From Corallium rubrum (Eukaryota > Cnidaria > Anthozoa > Scleralcyonacea > Coralliidae), in NCBI GenBank assembly GCA_964035015.1, contig OZ036010.1:8948620-9012619 (forward strand): a stretch of 64,000 nucleotides of DNA, written 5' to 3'. Every line of letters begins with the position of its first letter. Position 1 is the stretch's first letter. Below the pieces are notes generated by a model, which saw only the letters and a list, made by a program, of their open reading frames with translations, was not told the DNA's origin and did no database searches. Of this stretch, positions 58,369-64,000 are shown piece after piece. A program made the position numbers and the translations under genes.

Positions 58369-58734
58369 ATGAAGATTCCGAAGAGACTTAGACGACCCAT
58401 ACTGATTATCTTCAATGTCCTCAGAAGAGCTATCGGGGTGATGAGACATTGTGTTAGGAGGAACCGTAGGGGAGAGTACTACGTGACTGAGTCTGTTGTT
58501 GTCTGGCCGACGGTCTTAGAAACCCCTACAGATGACCTCACAGACTTCCCACGGACAGCCTCAGAGATCCCTACAGATGGTCTCACAGATTCCTTAGAGA
58601 CGACCTCAGAGATCCCTATAGATGATCTCACAGATTCCTTAGAGACGACCTCAGAGATTCCTATAGATGGTCTCACAGATTCCTTAGAGACGACCTCAGA
58701 GATTCCCACAGATGACCTCACAGATGAAACATAG
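58369..58734 (+). CDS. Repeat protein with basic N-terminus (element B-specific)
   Basis: 121 aa from the ATG at 58369; the frame is open further upstream but without an ATG. A basic N-terminus with a short hydrophobic stretch (PILIIFNVLRRAIGVM) is followed by about five copies of a 14-residue acidic repeat (consensus TSEIP.D.LTDSLET), seen as 42-bp repeats in the DNA. The N-terminus may anchor it to a membrane and the repeats may form an extended stalk. No counterpart in A. It is divergent from the kinase with 50 bp between the ATGs. Confidence 0.45.
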   Translation: MKIPKRLRRPILIIFNVLRRAIGVMRHCVRRNRRGEYYVTESVVVWPTVLETPTDDLTDFPRTASEIPTDGLTDSLETTSEIPIDDLTDSLETTSEIPIDGLTDSLETTSEIPTDDLTDET

Positions 58735-58735
58735 A

Positions 58736-58745
58736 TTAGTGTATA
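58736..58745 (+). promoter_or_regulatory. Start-proximal TTAGTGTATA motif
   Basis: TTAGTGTATA lies three bases before the ATG at 58749. Close variants precede 59145 (TTAGTATA), 59831 (CTAGTTATATAT) and 60283 (TTAGTTATA). Confidence 0.5.
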
Positions 58746-58748
58746 TAG

Positions 58749-59111
58749 ATGGCTGACGAGTCTGAAAAAACCTTGGAAGTCCCTAAGGTGACATCAGTGA
58801 TTAAGACGGAGAGAGTCAAGGACCCAAAACGGGTGGAGGCTGGTAAACGACTGGCTCAAATATCGAGGGTGGCCAAGGAGAGAAAAGCCAGGGAGCGGTT
58901 GGCGGCTGAGATTGGTCCTGGGGTTGGTGGTCGGTCAGCCTATTATGGTTACATAATCGGAACCGTTGGGTTGGTTATCGGTGGAGCCTCACTTTATTAC
59001 ACTATGAGACAGGAGAGAAGGGAGGTTCAGAGGCTGAAAACCATTGATGAGGAGAAGGTAATGGAGGGAACTGTCGAACCACAGAACCCCGTCCAGACCC
59101 CCCGGTCTTAG
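58749..59111 (+). CDS. Conserved membrane protein with charged N-terminus (element B)
   Basis: 120 aa, homologue of 3886-4206. The basic block DPKRVEAGKRLAQISRVAKERKARERL is conserved; a single hydrophobic segment (YIIGTVGLVIGGASLYY, about residues 59-77) follows, then a charged tail. Order and neighbours agree with element A. Function unknown. Confidence 0.6.
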   Translation: MADESEKTLEVPKVTSVIKTERVKDPKRVEAGKRLAQISRVAKERKARERLAAEIGPGVGGRSAYYGYIIGTVGLVIGGASLYYTMRQERREVQRLKTIDEEKVMEGTVEPQNPVQTPRS

Positions 59112-59144
59112 ACACCTTCGACGAATGAAATATGTGTTAGTATA

Positions 59145-59381
59145 ATGTCAACCGACCGAAAAGAACTGATGAACGAGCTCTACGACGCTCTCCTGATTAC
59201 GGGTGGAGCTGTGGCAGTCTCCATGGCTTCGAGGAAGGTCCTGAGGGAACCTTTGGGTACTCCTGAATCTGTGAAGGGTACCGTTAGGCTGGCTCTAGCC
59301 GTTGGAATTAGTACAGTTGGGATTAAATATGCTCAGTCAAAGGGGTACCTGCCGGTTGACCCCTTTTCGAAGCCTAAGTAG
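59145..59381 (+). CDS. Conserved small two-helix membrane protein (element B)
   Basis: 78 aa, homologue of 3634-3867. It has the RKELMNELYDALL start, two hydrophobic helices (about residues 13-31 and 45-62), and the GYLPVDPF end. The TTAGTATA motif directly abuts the ATG. Probably a small virion or host-membrane protein; function unknown. Confidence 0.6.
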   Translation: MSTDRKELMNELYDALLITGGAVAVSMASRKVLREPLGTPESVKGTVRLALAVGISTVGIKYAQSKGYLPVDPFSKPK

Positions 59382-59411
59382 CCTAAGGGGGTTCCATATG
59401 CAGTGGTTATT

Positions 59412-59822
59412 ATGGAGGTCGAGACACGTTGGCTACCCCCTATGTCTAGGGGAGAGAAGAGTGTGTGGAATACCCTATGCGCTTACGAAGTTGAGGTGGT
59501 TAGGGAAAAAACCTTTGATGGGTTAGTGGGGTTGGGTGGTGGTCCTTTGAGGTATGACTTCGCGGTATCTGTTCGTGATGACGTTTTCATACTGATAGAG
59601 TATGATGGTGAGCAACATTTCAGCCCTTCCACTTGGTCTGGTAAGTTCACCCAGGAGGAGGCAGAAAGGCGCTTTAAGGTACAGAAGACACACGATCGGA
59701 TGAAGGATAGATATGCTGAGGACAATGGTCATTACCTACTCAGGATTCCGTACTGGAAAAGGCGTAACATCAGTTCTATTGTCATAGATTTTTTCGTGGC
59801 GAAGGGTGTGTATTATCTCTAG
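59412..59822 (+). CDS. PD-(D/E)XK-like endonuclease
   Basis: 136 aa from the ATG at 59412 (an in-frame GTG lies nine bases upstream). The central region shows LRYDFAV followed by ILIEYDGEQHF, then FT.EEAERRF...HDRMKDRYAEDNGHYLLRIPYWKR. The D, then E-x-D-G-E-x-H order, and the later K..YA..NG..LLRI block are typical of Vsr/DUF559-type endonuclease folds also found in phages and large viruses. It may act in repair or in cutting competing DNA. No homologue is visible in A, which carries BRO-N/VRR-NUC-type nucleases instead. Confidence 0.65.
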   Translation: MEVETRWLPPMSRGEKSVWNTLCAYEVEVVREKTFDGLVGLGGGPLRYDFAVSVRDDVFILIEYDGEQHFSPSTWSGKFTQEEAERRFKVQKTHDRMKDRYAEDNGHYLLRIPYWKRRNISSIVIDFFVAKGVYYL

Positions 59823-59830
59823 TTATATAT

Positions 59831-60250
59831 ATGGCTAGTGTGGTTGCTGGTGGACTGTTTAACGCCTTGGCCTTCGCGGGCGCTGGATTAATGTTCTCAA
59901 AGTTAAATCACACCGGGTATGAAGCTGAGATTAAGAGACACAACCACGCCCTTGAGCAGCTGGCTAGGGCAAAGGAGAAATGGTATGAGAACGAGGTGAA
60001 TAAGAAGGATAGAATACAGAGGTTAAGACAGGAACTGTCTGACGCCAACGCTGACATCAACACAACGAATCACGCCCTGGATCTGCTGAGGGACAGGTTA
60101 AGGCAGGCTGAGGTCGCTGGGTCGTTCCAACCAAAGCCTGAGTTGTCTGACTATTACAAACCATCGAGTGAAATGAAAGAGTATCAGACCCTGTTTATTG
60201 GGTCTGTTGGTCTGGTTGGTGGGTATCTGGTATCTAGGTTTGTTTTGTAG
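59831..60250 (+). CDS. Conserved coiled-coil protein with hydrophobic ends (element B)
   Basis: 139 aa, homologue of 3200-3625. It has an N-terminal hydrophobic segment, FSKLNHTGYEAEIKRHNH, a long charged helix with LSDANADINTTNHALDLL, a conserved YYKPS..MKEYQ.LF motif and a C-terminal hydrophobic segment. The near-identity of the central motifs in two otherwise diverged elements shows strong constraint. Function unknown. Confidence 0.65.
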   Translation: MASVVAGGLFNALAFAGAGLMFSKLNHTGYEAEIKRHNHALEQLARAKEKWYENEVNKKDRIQRLRQELSDANADINTTNHALDLLRDRLRQAEVAGSFQPKPELSDYYKPSSEMKEYQTLFIGSVGLVGGYLVSRFVL

Positions 60251-60282
60251 TGGTTAAGGGGATTTGTTAGGGTTTAGTTATA

Positions 60283-60942
60283 ATGTCTGTTTCCTGGTTG
60301 GACTTACCGAAAGGGCTGAGGGATTGTGGGTCTTCAAGCGTTGAATGGGTCTGTAAGCAGATGGGGATCGAAGCCCCGGCCTGGGATCCACCCAGATGTA
60401 GTACGAAGTTGTGGTGTGAGGATTGTTCCAGATTCCGTGTGAAGGTGAGAACTGAGATGTATTCCTGTCCAGGATGTGGTGACACGGAGTACGGATATGT
60501 TGTTGGGAGATATCGGGCGGCCGGTCGTAGAAGTGAGCATTCGAGAAATAGTTGAATGAGGAAGAGACTCACCAGAGTTGTCAGGGACACAGCCGTTGAC
60601 GTTGTCTTATCCGACTTTTCCAAGGTTCTCCAAGTGATGAGAAGTAAGGGTCTGATAAGAGGTCGTAATGTGTCCAGATACAATTATTACATCATCAGAT
60701 TGTGCTCAAGGAGAGGGATTGGGTTACTGGGTGGTATGAAGGATCTTAAAAAGGGGAAAACAAAGGATCTGTTCGATAACAATCTGTTCGGGATTGTGTA
60801 TAAGGAGCTTGGCTGGGATCGTACCCCGGACAGGTTCTACATCAGGTGGTTGGGACGACACCTAACGGAATGTGATCACCCCTGTTATAACGATGAGCGA
60901 TCCAGATGTCATGATCCACCAAGACGACAACTTAGACCCTGA
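60283..60942 (+). pseudogene. Zinc-ribbon protein, possibly VLTF3-like, with an in-frame TGA
   Basis: Homologue of 2657-3175. Frame 60283-60555 holds the zinc ribbon (CEDC...CPGC), and frame 60556-60942 holds the conserved core NVSRYNYYIIRLCS and FGIVYKELGW. Both are in the same reading frame, separated only by TGA at 60553-60555. Aligned with A, this TGA stands where A has a tryptophan (TGG), so a single G-to-A change explains it. The codon after it happens to be ATG. The product is therefore truncated, read through, or made as two pieces. The 3' end overlaps the polymerase start by 50 bp. Confidence 0.65.
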
Positions 60943-63900
60943 CATGTTTGACTATCCCGATGATATAGACCCCCGTCTCTACGAGAGACTAATCGGTTAT
61001 GACATAAATCAGTTAGACAGAGCCCTGAGGGGTAAAACTAAGTCGTTCAGTTGTGCTGTTGTGTCCCAACACCCACTGGAACAGGTAAACGCCCTCAGGA
61101 ATGATGTGGTACGGCTGCTACGTCGGGAGCTGGCTGAGATGAGGGGGTTGAAGTTCGCTGAAACGCTGGTTGTGACGCTTGAAAAGGAGGTGTCCGGCGG
61201 AACAACCTACAAAACAGCCCACTTCAACAGCCACATCAAGACTATAATCAGCGGCGGTGAGATCGGTCAGGACGTTGACACCGCGAATGAGGAGGTGGTG
61301 GCTAGGATAGCCCGGTGGATAAGCGAGGGATCTGGCTGGACGGTGGACTCAATCGACGGTCACTACGTTAATCTGACTGTCTACAGTCCATTGGAAGGCT
61401 CGTCATACGTCGACCTCCCTAAAGAGCTGAGGAATAGTCGGAAGGGGTTGATCAACGTTAAGAATAATGATGATAGGTGTTTTATGTGGTGTCATCTGGC
61501 TCATAAGTTTCCTGTCCCAAAAGACCCACAAAGGGTCACAAAGTACCAGGACCATGTTGGTGACTTGGATTACAGTGGAATCAGCTTCCCAGTGACTCAA
61601 AAACAGTACAACCGGGTGGAGAAACAGAATGAGATACGTATCAACGTCTTTGGTTATGAAAACGGGTTAACCTTTCCGGTTTATGTATCAGAGGAAAGGT
61701 TCGCCGACCTCATGAACCTCCTGATTATAACCAACGAAAACAACAAACATTATGTTCTCATTAAGGACTTTGATAGGTTTATGTACAGCAAAACAAAACA
61801 TAAGAGGAGAAAACACTTCTGTGTTTACTGCCTCCAATGTTTCAGTTCAACGGAGGTTTTGGATAGGCATAAGGTTGTGTGTATCAGTGTGAATGGTAAA
61901 CAAGCCGTCAGAATGCCTGACCCCGGTAAAAACGTGCTGAAGTACAATAATTTCCACAAACAGCTAAACGTTCCGTTTGTTGTGTATGCTGACTTCGAGG
62001 CGATCACGGAAAAGGTCAACAGACCGGAGGTGTTGGAGTCAGACCGAGAGGAGAAAGAGAAGAGACCATACATGGAGAAGTATCAGAAACATACTGATTG
62101 TGGTTATGGGTACAAGGTTGTCTGTTGTTACGACGATAGATACAGTAAGGATGTCCAGGTGTACAGAGGCCCTGGTGCTGTCAACAAGTTCATTGGAAAG
62201 ATGCTGGAAGAAGTGGAGTATTGTAAGGGTATTCGGAAAGAGCACTTCAACCAGGATATGATTCTGACTGATTCCGACAGGGCGGACTTCAGAGACGCTA
62301 TAAAGTGTCACATCTGTGGTCGGGAGTACACAGCAGAGGACGTTAGGGTCCGGGACCACTGTCATGTGACCGGAAGATACCGGGGATCGGCCCATCAGCT
62401 TTGTAACAGAAATCACAGAATGACTGATAAGATACCAGTCATCTTACACAACCTGAGGGGTTATGATAGTCATCTCATCATGGGGGAGATCGGAAAGTTC
62501 GGACAGGAGATTAACGTCATACCAAATAATATGGAGAAGTACATGGCCTTCATGTTAGGTAAAAACCTTGTGTTTCTGGACAGTTTTCAGTTCATGAGTA
62601 GTTCATTGGATAGGTTGGTGGGAAATCTCCCGGGGGACGCCTTTAGATACACAGCTAAGGAGTTTGGTGACCGATTGTATCTTATGAGAGCAAAAGGTGT
62701 TTATCCCTATGACTACATGGATAGCTTCAATCGGTTCGATGAAACAGAGTTGCCACCAAAGAATGAGTTTTATAGTGTGCTGAATGACGAACCGATAACC
62801 GACAAACAGTATTCACATGCTTTGGAGGTTTGGAGAAAGTTTGGAATGAGAACGATGGGGGATTATCATGATGTGTATCTGAAATCGGATGTTCTGTTGT
62901 TGGCTGACGTCTTTGAAAACTTTAGGAAGACCTGTGTTCAGTACTATGGGTTGGACCCCTGTCACTACTTCACCTCACCTGGGTTGGCATGGGACGCTAT
63001 GCTGAAGATGACTGGGATTGAGCTGGAGCTGATGACTGACATCGACATGTTCCAGTTTATCGAGAAAGGACTGAGAGGTGGTGTCAGTTACATAGCCAAC
63101 AGATATGGGAAAGCCAACAACCCATATATGAAGGGGTATAGTGAGGATGAGGCTGTAAAGTACATAATGTACCTGGATGCCAACAATCTGTATGGTTGGG
63201 CCATGAGTCAGTGCCTTCCGACTGGCGGATTCAGGTGGATGGGTGAGGGTAAGCTGAAAAACCTGGCCTGGGAACTTCCGGAAAATGACAGTCGGACTGG
63301 GATGATACTTGAGGTTGATCTTGAGTATCCTCCCAAACTCCACGATCTACATAACGACTACCCATTAGCCCCTGAGAAGATGGAAATACGGGAAGATATG
63401 TTGTCGAAGTATTGTTCTGAGATTAAAAGGAAGTTCGGTGTCAGTGTTGGTGGTGTTAGTAAGTTGGTAACCAACCTGATGGGGAAGGAAAGGTATGTTG
63501 TCCACTACAGAAACCTACAGCTGTACGTCAGGCTTGGAATAAGGGTAAAGAAAGTTCCCCGGGTTTTGTTGTTCAATCAATCGGGGTGGCTGAAACAGTA
63601 CATCGACTTCAACACGGTGAAGAGAACCGCCGCCAGGAACGCCTTTGAAAAGGACTTCTTCAAGCTGATGAACAACAGCGTTTTCGGTAAAACAATGGAG
63701 AACCTGAGAAAGCGTGTCGACGTCCGGTTGGTCACGTGTGAAGAAAAGCTGTTGAGGCTGGCTTCCAAACCAACCTTCGTATCCGCTAAAATATTCAACG
63801 AAAACCTTGTTGCCGTTCACAAAATTAAAGAAGTTCTTACGCTAAACCGACCGGCGTATGTCGGTATGTGTATTCTAGATCTATCGAAGGTACTGATGTA

Positions 63901-64000
63901 CGATTTCCATTACAACTATATATTAGAAAAATATGGAAACGATGCTAAGTTGTTGTTTACAGATACGGACAGCCTGACATATGAAATCAAAACAGAAGAC
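60893..64000 (+). CDS. Protein-primed family B DNA polymerase (partial, runs off the window)
   Basis: At least 1036 codons, open to the window end. ATG 60893 (or 60911) is the likely start. Order: a poorly conserved N-terminal region; a C2H2-like finger (HFCVYCLQCF, about residue 308); the exonuclease motif YADFEAI (about 365); an EndoVII/HNH-like zinc cluster with CHICG...DHCHVTG.YRG.AH..CN (about 470-505); then the DNA_pol_B_2 motifs. These are YLDANNLYGWAMSQ (about 760), LMNNSVFGKTMENL (about 925) and motif C TDTDSL (D1024). This polymerase uses a terminal protein as primer to copy linear element DNA and is the hallmark of Maverick/Polinton elements. It lies downstream of the zinc-ribbon gene. 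No polymerase is visible for element A. Confidence 0.9.
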   Translation, partial: MSDPDVMIHQDDNLDPDMFDYPDDIDPRLYERLIGYDINQLDRALRGKTKSFSCAVVSQHPLEQVNALRNDVVRLLRRELAEMRGLKFAETLVVTLEKEVSGGTTYKTAHFNSHIKTIISGGEIGQDVDTANEEVVARIARWISEGSGWTVDSIDGHYVNLTVYSPLEGSSYVDLPKELRNSRKGLINVKNNDDRCFMWCHLAHKFPVPKDPQRVTKYQDHVGDLDYSGISFPVTQKQYNRVEKQNEIRINVFGYENGLTFPVYVSEERFADLMNLLIITNENNKHYVLIKDFDRFMYSKTKHKRRKHFCVYCLQCFSSTEVLDRHKVVCISVNGKQAVRMPDPGKNVLKYNNFHKQLNVPFVVYADFEAITEKVNRPEVLESDREEKEKRPYMEKYQKHTDCGYGYKVVCCYDDRYSKDVQVYRGPGAVNKFIGKMLEEVEYCKGIRKEHFNQDMILTDSDRADFRDAIKCHICGREYTAEDVRVRDHCHVTGRYRGSAHQLCNRNHRMTDKIPVILHNLRGYDSHLIMGEIGKFGQEINVIPNNMEKYMAFMLGKNLVFLDSFQFMSSSLDRLVGNLPGDAFRYTAKEFGDRLYLMRAKGVYPYDYMDSFNRFDETELPPKNEFYSVLNDEPITDKQYSHALEVWRKFGMRTMGDYHDVYLKSDVLLLADVFENFRKTCVQYYGLDPCHYFTSPGLAWDAMLKMTGIELELMTDIDMFQFIEKGLRGGVSYIANRYGKANNPYMKGYSEDEAVKYIMYLDANNLYGWAMSQCLPTGGFRWMGEGKLKNLAWELPENDSRTGMILEVDLEYPPKLHDLHNDYPLAPEKMEIREDMLSKYCSEIKRKFGVSVGGVSKLVTNLMGKERYVVHYRNLQLYVRLGIRVKKVPRVLLFNQSGWLKQYIDFNTVKRTAARNAFEKDFFKLMNNSVFGKTMENLRKRVDVRLVTCEEKLLRLASKPTFVSAKIFNENLVAVHKIKEVLTLNRPAYVGMCILDLSKVLMYDFHYNYILEKYGNDAKLLFTDTDSLTYEIKTED

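Overview
The window looks like nuclear DNA of an animal, most likely a marine invertebrate such as a cnidarian; this is inferred from gene and repeat content, not proven. The only convincing host gene is a paraoxonase/arylesterase-like gene on the minus strand. Four of its exons (37594-37918, 35008-35185, 32756-32837, 31701-32018) are separated by introns full of mobile DNA. Almost everything else is virus-like or transposon-derived.

Two different Maverick/Polinton (adintovirus-like) elements flank the locus. Element A runs from before the window to about 13.3 kb and is decayed: three genes carry frameshifts and its integrase has an internal deletion. Element B runs from about 42.96 kb past the window end and is better preserved. 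It has a chromodomain integrase, packaging ATPase, putative capsid block, a set of small membrane proteins, a deoxynucleoside kinase, a PD-(D/E)XK-like nuclease and a protein-primed family B DNA polymerase that is still open at the window end. A and B share about a dozen gene families, but the order is rearranged and several modules are exchanged. Many of their genes have a short CTAGT/TTAGT...TATA motif touching or overlapping the start codon. A young BEL/Pao retrotransposon (50869-57111, LTRs identical by eye, 5-bp target duplication) sits between two genes of element B.

The most unusual structure is at 17152-29304. It holds three head-to-tail copies of a roughly 3.97-kb unit, bounded and separated by four copies of a roughly 250-bp, strongly self-complementary terminal repeat. 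Each unit encodes a HUH-endonuclease/SF3-helicase replication protein and, converging on it, a DD34E Tc1/mariner-type transposase. Between the two genes lies a large palindrome made of TGTAACATG-like repeats. The array lies inside a short inverted-repeat element whose uninterrupted relative is present at about 37.18-37.57 kb, so the insertion point can be read to the base: the array is flanked by a duplicated TC dinucleotide. It looks like a replicating transposon or virus-like replicon that joins a Rep with a DDE transposase.

The rest (13.3-17.1 kb, 29.6-42.9 kb) is non-coding: nested inverted-repeat elements, tRNA-like SINE copies (one split by a DNA transposon with a 9-bp target duplication), long tetranucleotide and hexanucleotide arrays, and two related 17-bp minisatellites.
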